Assembly: GCA_016648135.1 (NCBI GenBank) | Contig: JADDOH010005024.1 | Span: 62,001-126,000, forward strand | Reading direction: 5' to 3' | Source of the DNA: Agrypnia vestita | Taxonomy: Eukaryota; Arthropoda; Insecta; Trichoptera; Phryganeidae | Length of the DNA: 64,000 nucleotides | Shown: positions 35,260 through 46,739 of the stretch, one piece after another | Position numbering within the stretch: the stretch's first letter is position 1 | Layout: every line of letters starts with the position of its first letter | Position numbers and translations under genes: made by a program | Notes under the pieces: generated by a model | Seen by the model: only the letters and a program-made list of their open reading frames with translations | What the model was told of the DNA's origin: nothing | Databases searched by the model: none

Positions 35260-35820
35260 AGGTTTATACGATTTTGAAGAATAGTGTTGAACAACGAAGA
35301 ACACCGCATACCCAGGGCCGTTTTATTAGCGAAATAAATATATTCATTGCATTATCAGGGGTGTAGTGAAATAAAGTTTTCAGTAATGTTAGAATGTAAA
35401 ACATTATTCGATGTTTTTGAAATTTTTTGATTAAACAGGGAAGATATTTATATTTTATTCTAGAATTATTTGGATATAGGTATGTTTTGAAACTCAAGAT
35501 GATTTTTAATAAGCAATAACTTCAGACTGATACTTGTTATGATAACTAATACGTAAAATATAGAAATGATCTTAGAGAATGTATTGACATTCAATTATAA
35601 AAAGGAAACAAAAGTGTGGTGGGTTAGGTTTTGATACTCAACAACTCATATACACGAAATGCAATGTTAATCATACAAAAGTTGAATATAATAATATAAA
35701 CAAAAAATATATGAAATGCACTGATATAAGAAATACGATATACATACATGCAATGCAGCAAAATCAAAGAGTGAGCACAAGGTGAAAGTAAATCAAAACA
35801 AAATAAAAGTAAAATTTTAC
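35260..35820. other. AT-rich, nothing recognised
   Basis: No repeats or frames of note between the CTCCCTTTCT-type MITE and MITE copy 4. Confidence 0.4.
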
Positions 35821-35829
35821 ATGATACGT

Positions 35830-36349
35830 ATTATATAAAAGCATTGGCAGGAATATCCAAAAAAATTAAAAAAATGTTTTGAATGCAGTCATCGAGGATC
35901 ACTCATTTAGAATGTACCTAGTTCTAGATTTTGTATTTCTCTTCCAAAACCATGTTTCCTATAAATTTATAATAGGCTAAGTTTTCTATAAAATCTCGAA
36001 TTCAGTACTAGCATTATAATTAAAATAAAACACAAATCAATTTGTTTTCACCGCTTTATTAGACATAAAATCTACATTTTTCGAGAACAATGTTCTCTTC
36101 TTCAGGATTGTTTGTGTACTAAAATTGAAAAAAATAAACCAAGCAAGTGTGTTACGGTGAAGGGTGGGTGAGGGGAGAGGGGGATCGGAGGTGTTAATTA
36201 TGGAATGTCATCCGAAGGCGATGGATTCTTAAGTGGAAAAATATTCAATAGTAGGTTGTGGACAAATTTTAAATTATAAATTAGTAATCCTCAATGACTG
36301 CATTCATTTTTTTTGTTGATATCGCTGCCTTTGCTTTTATACCCCACAT
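35830..36349. mobile_element. MITE with TATAAAAG-containing ends, copy 4, interrupted
   Basis: The left end is decayed (TATAAAAGCATTGGCAGGA then ATATCC); the right end is intact (reversed TGTGGGGTATAAAAGCAAAG, then GGCAGCGATATC). Internal words (gcagtcatcgagga, gactgcattcat) match copies 1 and 2. A retroelement end with a hammerhead-like motif (about 36010-36250) interrupts it. Confidence 0.62.
36069..36109 (-). ncRNA. Hammerhead-ribozyme-like motif f
   Basis: Minus strand: stem I AATC/GATT (4 bp), core CTGAAGA (N7 = A is allowed), one extra A, perfect stem II GAGAAC/GTTCTC, GAAA, AAATGT in stem III (one change from ACATGT), A at the cleavage position. Among the best paired copies. Confidence 0.5.
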
Positions 36350-36379
36350 ATAAAGTATGGATCACATGTGTTGTAAAAG

Positions 36380-36950
36380 TGTTGAACATGTGTATCATTG
36401 ACACTTTATTGTTTCATTTTATTTTCAACAACAAATGATTCAGCATCATGTTGCAACTTTAACAACCGAATCGCGCAAACCGGCACGAACTCGTAGCGGA
36501 GCATCACTGTTCTAAAAGTTCTACAAGCGATGTTATGTAAATAAACGACCGTTATTACATACTGTGCATTATTTACACTTAATAAAACTGCGCACATTTC
36601 GAAGGCTGCTTGAATATCCGCAAACTTCGCGACGAGTTTACCACTTTGCATGGCGCCTACAAAGATCCAACTTTCGAGCGGTGACCAGGCCATCGGGCAA
36701 GTTGGCGAGTTCCGAGGGGCGGTTTGACCGAGGAAAACTTGGCTGAAAGTGACTGACAAAGAGAATTGTCACATTGTCGAGTTACTCCGCATAGCACGAA
36801 ATCTTTTGTATGCCTTAAGGCCATATCGAAACTGTACAACGCAAACACACGCCCTTCCGGAAAGGATTAGAAGATTCATTAGTACTATGTCATGTAAAGT
36901 AGCATATAACTGTAGCATTGTTACTCATAATTGTTAACTTTGGCAGCAAA
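36380..36950. other. GC-richer unassigned region with overlapping frames
   Basis: Frames on both strands (117 residues minus, 60-62 plus) overlap in a less AT-rich stretch. Neither shows a family motif I recognise. A decayed TE coding region is the most likely explanation. Confidence 0.3.
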
Positions 36951-37009
36951 TTTTGAATATATCTGAAAAAAATATTTTGGAGGGTTGAGAAAAAATTGAG
37001 TAATAATAG

Positions 37010-37470
37010 TAGGTACGAGACTATAATTATCTACTCCTCATATAAGATATTGTGGTGCAGTCTTGTATTTAGCCAGTGAAGGAAATATCAAGAAACTATC
37101 TACAAGTGATGCAAAACAGGGCTATGATAATAATATTTGAAAAAAGTAAATATCTACAGCTGAATTGAAGAAATGAGAATAGGCTAATGAGATGGAAATA
37201 AATAAATACTTGTGCCCAAAATTCTAAATATCAAAATACCAAAAAAATTTTTAAACAAAATGGTTGTAAATAGTGATAAGCACATCCATAAAACTAAAAT
37301 GTGAATATAATAGATTACCATATAAGAAAAAAGTTTATACATAAAAATGTACATATGCCGGAAAATATGAAGAATGTAATTAAACTGATTAAATTTAAAA
37401 ATAAATGCTACAATTATTGTAAAAATAGTATAGTATTGTAGATTATAGAATATATATTATAGATTGTATA
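37010..37470 (+). pseudogene. Non-LTR retrotransposon RT C-terminal remnant
   Basis: Plus-strand pieces: IRYCGAVLYLASEGNIKKLS, then a frame shift, MQNRAMIIIFEKSKY, later MPENMKNVIKLI and KNKCYNYCKN. Several frames and stops. The tail resembles 31530-31800 at DNA level (aaatgctacaattattgtaa). Confidence 0.58.
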
Positions 37471-37929
37471 TAAATTATAGATTGTAAGAGTATCATTTTT
37501 ACATATATAATAATTCTTCTGTACGTGTGTATGTCACTAATATATGTCCTTCAAAACAACACAATCACTAACACGAAAAAAGACAAAGGACAAAGGATGA
37601 CTGCCATTTAGTAAGAAGTTCTGATTTAAAATCCATGACGTACCTAAGGTACAATGACGATTTTTAAATTTTCTCAATTTAAAATGAAACGCTGAAAATA
37701 TGTTTTGTGTGAATTCTAGTTGGATTTTAAATTGATGAATATTATTTTTTAATGATAGAGCATAAGTATGTATATATGTAATAATATATTATAATTTATG
37801 CATGGACAATTTAAGAATAATAAAATGTTAATTACTTTATACGAGTGTTAGAAACAATTAAATGAGTAGGCACAGAGGCTGTAAATTGTAAATGTAGATA
37901 CTAATGCTGTACCAAATAAATTAAAATTA

Positions 37930-38085
37930 AGACTTAATTTTAATTAATTAAAAACTTTATATAAACCACTTGGAGTAACTTTACGTCTACCGGTTTCGTA
38001 CCACTGTATTTTTGTCAGGACAAAATCGTTAGACGTAAAGTTACTCCAAGTGTTTTATGCAAAGTTTTTAATTAATTAAAATTAA
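37930..38085. repeat. Fold-back retroelement end, about 58-bp arms
   Basis: ttaattaattaaaaacttta, then ccacttggagtaactttacg on the left reappear inverted on the right. The loop holds a minus-strand CTGAC...CGAAACCGGTAGAC hammerhead-like motif. Confidence 0.8.
37984..38021 (-). ncRNA. Hammerhead-ribozyme-like motif g, core mutated
   Basis: Minus strand: stem I UGUC/GACG with one wobble, CTGACAA where the invariant G8 is A, a short stem II, GAAA, ACCGGT, A. The G8 change predicts an inactive copy. Confidence 0.35.
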
Positions 38086-39540
38086 TAATTATGTCCAATC
38101 ACAAAGTTAACGCTGTAAACATCAAAAATATTAAATAAAGGAAATCAACGTGTTTGCAAACATTATTCGCAAGTACACTATACAATCAAAACAATATATA
38201 TTTCATGATTTTCCTATCATATGTCATTTATGTTTTAATATATTATATAATATTCGGATAAATATTTAATTTCGCATATTTTTCGATAATTTGTATTTAC
38301 TTTCAACTCATGCTACATTGTATTAATTGCACGCATGTATCTATATCTGTATAATGTATCTATATCTGTATATGTATCTATATCTATACAAATAATGACG
38401 GGAAACACATATTTTCAGATTTACACAAAATATTCGGTAGGTTCCTACCTCCCTTCTCTATGGAAATAAATTATTATTGGACACATGGAAAGTAAGTACC
38501 TATCTATGTTCATAGAGCAATATAACGTTGTATGCATATAGCGAAATTACAAAGTGGCAGACGGTTACAAAATCATATATCTTTTCGAAATATGCATGTG
38601 TATTAGGTAGTATTAAAAGTGTATCTAACCTAAAAACGGCGAAAATAATTTAATGTTGACGAACATTTAATACTGTATATACTCAAATCTCCATGCAAAA
38701 TGTTTAATTGGTATTCTTATTTCTTATTATAAATAAATACTAAATAATTAAGGTTATTATTATTAATCATCGAGTTAAGGATGTCAATTACTATTTGCAT
38801 GTAAAAATATAATTTTACGAGGGATTGTCATTCGTGTTAGCCACAAAAATTATCAACACACATTATACGAATTCATAAATGTAGGTACCTACCGACTATA
38901 TTTATACATTGAACATTTCTACATGTAGTAAACGTATACTTCCGCCCTCTACTTGGGACATGACATCTTTGAATTATTTATCAAGATGACGGAATGTTTT
39001 TGTGTTGAAATACGTTATGTTGTGATCATTAAACAAGATTTAATCATCAGACAACTCGATGCTCGAAAAACAATAACACGTTTAAAAAGCAAAATGCATT
39101 TTGTAATTGAAGAAGGCCGATGACAGGCGATCTGTCACTGCTGGAAATTACAATTCGTTTCCAGGTCATTAGGACCTCTCGCGGCCACGTGCAAAAAAAC
39201 AAACATCGAGCACCGAGAGTCGAGGCCACCCCGTTTGGACAGATTCCAGCCCCATATTGTCGCATTCACATCCAAAAGGACCCATCGGCGCTGCAAGGAC
39301 CCCCTGCATAAGGGCGAGTTTCGTAAATCGAGCCGTACCACGCCCCTTGATACGGAACTTAATTTACACTGGACGCGGTTAATCACACGTCCACCGCATC
39401 CAGAAGCGGGATCCGAAACCAGGGTCCAAAAAAATCACGCAAAAATCCGCAAAATTACCCGAGATAAGTGCACCGCTAACGAGGAGAAAATTGATTTGTG
39501 ATGTAACAACACAATTACAATACGAACCTTTGATCGAAGA
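38085..39540. other. AT-rich then GC-rising intergenic DNA
   Basis: AT-rich to about 39040 with a (ATCTGTAT)-type simple repeat at 38335-38400. From 39040 GC rises toward the promoter-like block, with small overlapping frames of no recognisable content. Confidence 0.35.
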
Positions 39541-39945
39541 CGCTTGCGTTTGCGTGCAATTTTACTGTTTTCCGCCGTCGTGGGCGAGATTGCGGGCGCG
39601 CTGCGAGGGTGCCCGCGGTGCGATGTTTCGAGATAGTGCAAAGTGAACTCACTGTGTGTCGCGCGGTGTAGGCGCCATCTTCCCCGGCGAGCGCAGCCTC
39701 CGCGCTTGTTTTCCCCCGCGGCAGGGCTCGGCTTCTGCTCGGGCCGGCGTCGGGCGGGTAAAATGGCGGCAATCACTCCGCCGGTGGGAATGTTTGTCCC
39801 AGCGGGCCTGACAACACAACACGGGTCCTGTCGCTCCCTCCCCGCGGCGGGCCGTGACGCGGGCTAACTCGGCCGCTGGCGGCACGCGTGTGAAGGGATA
39901 ACCCCACTTGGCGCGAGTTGCCGCATCGCGCCGAAAATCCCAACA
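39540..39945. promoter_or_regulatory. GC/CpG-rich promoter-like block with YY1/Pho-type motifs
   Basis: Strong GC enrichment against an AT-rich background, many CpG. Contains GCGCCATCTTCC (39672) and AAAATGGCGGC (39760), matching the YY1/Pleiohomeotic core. Frames here on both strands are low-complexity and mutually overlapping, with no recognisable domain. Best read as a promoter/first-exon region of a gene whose coding exons are elsewhere. Confidence 0.35.
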
Positions 39946-40416
39946 TGTTTCATATTTTAGTTTTTACTTAAAACTTTAAACAAATCAGTATTGAAACGAT
40001 GGTACATTTTAATGCGCTATACTTGTCAACAATGAGTAGATTAAATAAACTTAAAAAACAGATTTAGAAATTTGTTTTGAATACCTACCTATATTTGTAT
40101 ATTTCTAAATTATGTACGCGCGTTAGAAGTAATACTTATAAACTTAATAAACTCTTTGGTTTACATAAAAATTAAGGGCTGTGTTGTATATCTTGCGTTG
40201 GACCACAGCTGCACAGAATGTCCAACTCAAGATATACAACACAAACTAGAATTTCCGTCAATGAGAGTTCTCCATCAATGAATAAAAAATTCAAAATACT
40301 CATTAAATACAGTACCCACGTACCCGCTGCATTTTGTTGTATCAAAAAAATTAAATGTTATCACCACAATAGCACATTATGAATTTGATCACAATTATAT
40401 AATGAAAACTAAGGTA

Positions 40417-40559
40417 CAGTTGCCGGCAAACTTCACGAAATTCTTTGGCTAAGTGGGGGAATGCGCAGAAGACGAAATTTGGGTCTCGTTGGTGGAAAGG
40501 TAGATGCGCAAACGTCCCCCCACTACGCCGCAGAATTTCAAGATGTTTGCCGTCTACTG
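40417..40559. mobile_element. Short MITE (143 bp) with TA duplication
   Basis: Flanked by TA. Left end CAGTTGCCGGCAAACTTCAC, right end (reversed) CAGTAGACGGCAAACATCTT. Inverted similarity covers about 52 bp each side, including GTGGGGG...GCGCA, so most of the element is two imperfect arms. Size and TA site suit a Tc1/mariner-mobilised MITE. Confidence 0.7.
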
Positions 40560-40974
40560 TATCATAGCTAAGCATTTTATTAATTACGGCGCCCGAAGTG
40601 TTCGCAATTTTCACCATTTTCAAAAGACTTGATGTCGTCACATGAAAAAATTGCTATAGGTTAAATATACCCCGTAAAACCGCCATCTTAGTTTTTGATT
40701 GGTTAGTCGCGACTTAATGGTCCGATTATATTCAATTACATGATGCGTGGTTCGTTGCATCCTAAATTTTCACTCTCAACGCGCCTAAAGAGAGAGAATA
40801 CAGAAAATTGATTTTTTTAAACAAATTTATTTAGTAATAATGTAATACATAATATATTTAAAAACACAAAAGTACTCAATTTTAGCTCAACTGTTTGAAG
40901 ATGTTTTTTTAATTCATTTGAAAATTGAAATTCATAAATAATTCTTAAAATAATTAAATAATTTTGAGTAATCA

Positions 40975-41400
40975 TTTTGAATCTGGTAGCACTAGTTTAG
41001 TGGGAGCGGTCGCGTAGGAAGTAATCGCGCATGCGCACCCATCCTCCCCGCGCCTGCGGCCGCCATTGCGCCATTTTCCGCTTTCCCGTGTCTCTCCGCA
41101 ACGAACATCCCCCAAACGGCCGAGCCGGGCGTCGCTCGAAAAAAGCGCCGAGCATCTCATCGGCGTACATTAAAAATTTATGAAACTTTCGAGATTTTCA
41201 GCGCGCAGTTTCCATTTGTCGCTGTCATTTGTGCGGCGCGGACCGCATTACTTTATGGCGGGAGAGTAGCACGTCTTGACGTTTGTTTTGGCGCCAGAAT
41301 GAGAGGGACGCCGAGTGCCCGCGGACACGCGCTCCGAGGGCGACAGCGGCGGTCGGGAAACATCGGCAATTTCCGGCAGTCTTGAAGAAATTGCACACGT
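40975..41400. promoter_or_regulatory. Second GC-rich promoter-like block
   Basis: GC-rich with CpG and CCGCCATTGCGCCATTTTCCG at 41060 (two YY1/Pho-type cores), ATGGCGGG at 41255 and the E2F-like TTTTGGCGCC at 41287. No coding sequence recognised. With 39540-39945 and CCGCCATCTTA at 40680 it makes a cluster spread over 1.7 kb. Confidence 0.33.
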
Positions 41401-41837
41401 GTTTGAATTTTTAAATTCGAAGATTTATCCTAATGAGACATTAAAATGTGGAAAATAAAATCCTTCGAGAGGTAGATTTTTTTGCAATCGTGGCAGTACG
41501 TTTATACTGAATAGTATATTATACTCGTACGTGTTGCTAAGCTACGAATGCAATTAAAACTAATTGAAATAATTATACACATATAATTAATAATAAAACG
41601 CATATTTATATATTTAGTTGCATGTTTTAATGTATTACTTGGGTACCTACTTAAGTTTTTTTATTTGTAATCATAACTTTTGTTTTATTGATATAAATTT
41701 TTCCTTTGTAAGTGATTATCCCTCAACACACACAAGAACCTTGATTGTTTTTGGTGAGGTATAACATATATAATAATTTGATTATTAATATCTATTAGTT
41801 AACATTGTTGTTAAAAAAATTATATGTATTTTTTTTA

Positions 41838-42013
41838 AATAGAGATGTGAACACGGAGTACGTATCAAATCAATATTTTTACTATTTGCAAACTAAGCTA
41901 AACGCTTGTGCTATGAAAATAGGACTAACTTGCTGGTCTGGAGTGAAATTCGAACCCGCGACCTAAGGATCACGAAGCGAGAGTCCTAACCACAAGACTA
42001 ACAAGCTACTCAT
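41838..42013 (-). mobile_element. tRNA-derived SINE, family A, copy 3
   Basis: Minus strand; box B read as GGTTCGAATTTC, head ttgtggttaggactctcgct on the minus strand, body ending in gtgttcacatctctattt. Confidence 0.78.
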
Positions 42014-42068
42014 GCTTTCTCATACTTTATTAATAGTAATAAATAAATAAAAATTAGGAAACAGAGTA

Positions 42069-42165
42069 TTTTTTCATTTAAAATAATGTAGGTACATTTC
42101 AATATTATTCAAAACAATTCAAACTGAATATTTTTTCATTTAAAATAATGTAGGTACACTGTAAT
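42069..42165. repeat. 61-bp tandem duplication
   Basis: tattttttcatttaaaataa then tgtaggtaca occurs at 42069 and 42130, followed by similar AATATT sequence. Confidence 0.8.
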
Positions 42166-42179
42166 ATTGTTATAAAATA

Positions 42180-42679
42180 CACGTTGTCTCGTAGCTAGCA
42201 AGAAAATCTCTGGAGGAGTTTTCTGCATTCAATTTTGAAAAGAAAATATTCTCAAAACTATGTGTGAAAAGCCAACAGTTAAGGAGATAAGCGAAACAAA
42301 ATATGCATCGTTTTCAATATTTCTGACCTATCTTCTGTAAAACGTTAGAATATCATGAAAGTAATTTATATAGTATATTGAAAAATCATTCGCTTTGGTA
42401 AAAGTCAAACAAAATTATTAAAACCGTGCAGAACGAGATTTAAAAAAAAATTACCTTGTATTAATCAAATGAATTTTTAATATTCGATATAAGTTATTTT
42501 CATGATATTAAAACGTTTTATAGAAGACAGATAAGAAATTGTGAAAAAAAAATGCAAATTATATATCGCTTATCTCCTTAACTGTTGACGTTTCACCTAG
42601 AATGTAAAATGTAATTTTTATCCAAAATTGAATGAAAAAGACTCCCCGAAGTTTTTGCTACTAGCCACGAGACATTCTG
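42180..42679. mobile_element. Palindromic (fold-back) MITE, TA duplication, copy C
   Basis: Starts CACGTTGTCTCGTAGCTAGC after TA and ends, reversed, CAGAATGTCTCGTGGCTAGT before TA. Long inverted arms contain the family words ggagataagcga and aatatttctgacctat. Outer ends differ from copies A and B, so it is a subfamily. Confidence 0.7.
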
Positions 42680-42994
42680 TAAAACTTTTGCGAGTATTAC
42701 CTAAGTGAATCTTTGAGCTTTCAGACAATCGTCTAAGAAAAAGGTTTGTGCATCTATTAAAAATCTATTAATTATTAAAAAATGATCGCCCTTCTGTACC
42801 TATATGTATCAGTGTAGGTACATTTTACGTTTTTAATTATTTTAAATATCAAATAGTCGTAAAAATTAATACTACGGTAATAACTGACCACAAACTAAAT
42901 CTATAATATAATTAATAAAAATAAACTTTATTTTCACTACTTTTGTATTGAAAAATATCAACATGTTTCAGAGCCCATGGCCCCTTCGTCTTAA

Positions 42995-43900
42995 GGTATT
43001 TAAGTAGCAATAATTATTCCGAATTTTCTAACCAGCTTTTGGCTCTGGATCATTCTTTTGATATTAACAAGGGTTTACAAATTATACAGAATCACAGTTT
43101 GATAAATTAAAAATTTTGGAAGTAAGAGAAATTATTAATACTTAGTAAATTAAATAATATAGATAAATAACCAGGTCCTTTTTACAAATAGTCGTCTTTT
43201 AAATTTATTTTCATGTTAAGTAGGTACTTCATTATTATTCATTTTCCATGTATATTTTTTTAATATTTTGATTGTCTATGCTTCGATTTTTGAATTTAAT
43301 TTGTTAGTTTTTAATGGTATCCTGCTCAAACATATTGATGTTTCTCAATACGAAAGTGGTGAAATGTATTTTTATTTTTGTTAATTATATTAATAAAGTC
43401 ACAACAAAATTATTTTGCTGTCTTTAAAGAAGATGTTAAATCAATTTTTTAAAATTAAAACAACATTATTAGATTAGCGGAGAACATGAAAATGTATAAT
43501 GGAAATTATTACTTGAAATTTTTTTTCAGATATTATCAAACACAAACAACCGGTCCATGCTTCGAATTTTTGTGTATTTCAATTTTCAGCACATTTTTAT
43601 GACTATTTTCTATTATTATTCCACGTATTAATCAAATATTTTACACAATTTAATAATTCGTTTCGATACTATGCTATGGTTTTTAAAATTATTAAAACTT
43701 GTTAAAAGTATAATATACCGTGTCACAATTTAATGTTCAGGTATTATTAATTTTACATTTCAAAAACTAGATAAAAAAGAATTACATTATTTTTTAACAT
43801 TTTGCGAACACCTATCCTTTGTGTCGTCAATACGAATAGTAATTTCATCGGATATTTTTATGTAATAAAATTATTTATTAGATTTTCATCAGCACAATAA
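42995..43900. other. AT-rich intergenic DNA
   Basis: No coding or end structures seen. The hammerhead-like element end at 42961-42996 (minus) may extend a short way in. Confidence 0.4.
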
Positions 43901-43904
43901 TCAA

Positions 43905-44215
43905 AATCCATTATTCTCTATGTAACAATGTCCGTCATTAACGCTATCAGATGGCGCAAATAATGATAAGGTACCTGTATAAAATAATGATCTACAAAAA
44001 CAACAAAAAAAACATAATTATCTTTGTAAAAATGTCCGTTACCGACACTACCAGGTGACGTAAATAATGAGGTGTAAAAAGCTAAAAATCGCACATTTCT
44101 CCATGTAACAATGTCCGTCACGAACGTTACCAGATGGGGCAAATAATGATGAGGCATATCAATCAATGTCCATCACTACCTCTACTAAGACGCTACGGTA
44201 GATGGCACTGTTATC
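43905..44215. repeat. Degenerate repeat with TGTCCGTCA...AGATGGCGCAAATAATGA
   Basis: Three to four copies at about 43921, 44026, 44104 and a decayed one at 44166: aacaatgtccgtca, then accagatgg, then caaataatga. A minus-strand frame translates the repeats as similar peptides, which is a by-product. The unit is irregularly spaced (about 80-105 bp). Confidence 0.65.
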
Positions 44216-44904
44216 ATAGGCCGATATATATGTATACAAAAAGTACACAATTTTTGATGGGTTATAGCTATCATGGTAAAATATAATTAAAAACTGTTCC
44301 CAAATAAATATGTATTTGAATTCGTATTCTATAATTGCTAAAAAATAGTCACTTTTGAGCAATAAAAGATTTACTAGAAAAAATCTTTCGGTATTTGGCT
44401 ACCTTTAAGTACCTTGGTTAAGAGAGTATTTTTTTGATGTGTAGCATCTTTCCTCTCGCTTTCCTGCCATCTGTGGCAGTGATTTCGTGGAAATGGACGG
44501 AAATGCGTAACAGGAAATAAGACGCGCTCAATTTCATTTAAACAAAGAGCATGCGCGATGGAAAAAATTATCATTTATAAACAAATCAATGTCCAGCAAG
44601 TGCCATCACAGCGAAGACGCCAATGCTTCTGATTTTGTATATATGCTTCACGGCTGGTGTCAAGCGTGTGGTTGTAACTTTAATATATTTTGTCTTTTAT
44701 TTTCGAAACTATCCAATAAAAACTTCATTTTTTTACTATAATGTAAACAATAACAAGCCTTAATGATTTACTTTCTCAAATTTTATGTAATTTATTTGAT
44801 TATTTTTAAATATTTATTCAAAGTTTTCGTACAATATGTACGGCGGCACACTACGACCATCTATGAAAATAAATAAAAACATATAATTGACCAAATACGT
44901 ATGT

Positions 44905-45165
44905 ATGTAAATGTAGATATACGGTACCTACCTAGTGCGGCAAAATTCAATAATAAATAAATCCACATACATTTTCTTTACTTGTATTTACTAACTAATA
45001 AATATACCTGCGTATGTAGATGTAGATATACGGTACCTACCTAGTGCGGCAAAAATACCTGCGTAGTAGATGTAGATATACTGTACCTACCTAATGCGGC
45101 AAAATTAAATAATAAATAAATCCACATACATTTTCTTTACTTGTATTTACTAACTAATAAATATA
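44905..45165. repeat. About 95-bp direct duplication with a third partial unit
   Basis: gtagatatacggtacctacc, then agtgcggcaaaa, then ataaataaatccacatacat occurs at about 44911 and 45068; a short version lies at about 45017-45052. Confidence 0.85.
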
Positions 45166-45169
45166 TAAA

Positions 45170-46215
45170 TATTAGCTTTTTTTAAATTTTGATGTTAATT
45201 TCTGTTGCTGCCTGCTCAATTGATATTTTTAATTGTGAGATGTCAAATGTTACACATCATACGCGACTACTGTAAGGCTCGCTCGTTTTTTATTTTGCTT
45301 AGCGTGAGCGCCTTAGCAATTTTCCAAGAAGAAATAAGTTTACTTGGGGGCGATTGTAAAGACCTGTTTTATTGTAATATTTCGTTTAAACCACCGATTA
45401 TTGCGTTTTCCACCAACAACACAACCCATTTTCGTAAAAATCTATGGTTTTTACTAAAGATTATTATAATCCAAGTTGATACAACCAGCCCTTAGACGTG
45501 AAATAAGAGAAGAGTTTAATATTGTAAGTTAATAATATCATCGTTATGTTATTCGCAGAATGGTTTTTATTATTCGTGTAATTTATTTTTAAATGTAGTA
45601 CAATTTTTATTAATATTTTTATATGTATGTTCTGAGTTCTGAGAACGCAATTAATGGCTTTTGTCTCCAGGGGGATAATTAATTTAAATTATAGAAGTCT
45701 CTCATTATGATTAATTATTATGTAAAATATTTTTATCACCTTAATTATAAAATACCTACTAAAGAACGAGTTAATTTATAATCTAGGACGGAGATTATTC
45801 AAACGCGTAGGTGAATAGCGGAACGTTTTTGTTTCCAGATGTTGTCGCATCATGTGAACAAAACAATGAATGAAAACATTTAAATTTTTTTATTGCGATA
45901 ATGTTATCAACTTTTGAACAACTCTCTTTCGAGTGATTGCAAATTTGTTGGGTCGAAGTAGTAGGAGTCATTTTTATAAATATTTATTTAATTTAAAAAA
46001 ACATTTATTTTATTTATTTATCTTCATCTTGATACATGACATAGGAAATGGAGCCGCTCATCTCACTAGTAAGAACCTGTGCCGAGATAAGCAGCTGACA
46101 ATATAGTGAGAACAAAATAATAAAGATGTAAAACAAAATACTACATAACTATAAAATTAATCAATTAATAGAGGATATAAATATAAATTGTGGATAATTA
46201 AAACATCAGATATTA
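45170..46215. other. AT-rich intergenic DNA
   Basis: A 96-residue plus frame at 45205-45495 is hydrophobic and cysteine-containing but has no recognisable family; I do not call it a gene. Confidence 0.35.
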
Positions 46216-46217
46216 TA

Positions 46218-46733
46218 CAGGGTGTACCAGAGCTAGCAGCAGAAACTTGGCTGTTAGATTCCTGCCTATGTAATGAGTCTCAAATGTTCAAGCAACCATG
46301 ACCTAATATCAATAGTTATGGAGATAAACAGTATCAAAGATTGCATTTTTTTTCAATATTTCTGACTTATTTTTTGCAAAAAGTTGAACTATCATTACAT
46401 TAACTTATTTCGATTATAAAAAGTTCATTCCCGTCAAATAAAATGATAAAAACCTAGCTAAAATTGAAAAAAGATTTCTTTTTACAAGGTTTTTATAATT
46501 TTATTTTAGTTGTATTGAAGCAAATGAATTTTTTAGAATCGATAAGTTACTGTAATGATAGTTCAACTTTTTGCAAAAAATATGTCAGAAATATTGAAAA
46601 AAAAATGCGAACTTTGATACTGCATATCTCCATAACTATTGATATTAGGTCATGGTTGCTTGAACATTTTAGACTCATAACATAGGCAGGAATCTACCGG
46701 CCAAGTTTCTGCTGCTAGCTCTGGTACACCCTG
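46218..46733. mobile_element. Palindromic (fold-back) MITE, TA duplication, copy B
   Basis: A 516-bp element flanked by TA. Ends CAGGGTGTACCAGAGCTAGC and the same reversed. Arms of about 240 bp are near-perfect inverted copies around a centre near 46478. Best preserved of five family members in this window; it may have arisen most recently. Confidence 0.83.
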
Positions 46734-46739
46734 TATAAT

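Noticed and set aside
36406..36759. 117-residue minus-strand frame
   Set aside because: Overlaps plus-strand frames and shows no family signature; left as unassigned.
39435..39885. Several overlapping frames of 74-113 residues on both strands
   Set aside because: All lie in GC-rich, stop-poor sequence and overlap each other; Arg/Pro/Ala-rich composition reflects base content, not a protein.
43918..44166. Minus-strand frame with repeated YHYLxHLxxxxTDIVT peptides
   Set aside because: It is the translation of a degenerate DNA repeat; spacing is irregular and no start context supports it.
45205..45495. 96-residue open frame
   Set aside because: Hydrophobic, no recognisable family, no splice or promoter context; compatible with chance in AT-rich DNA.
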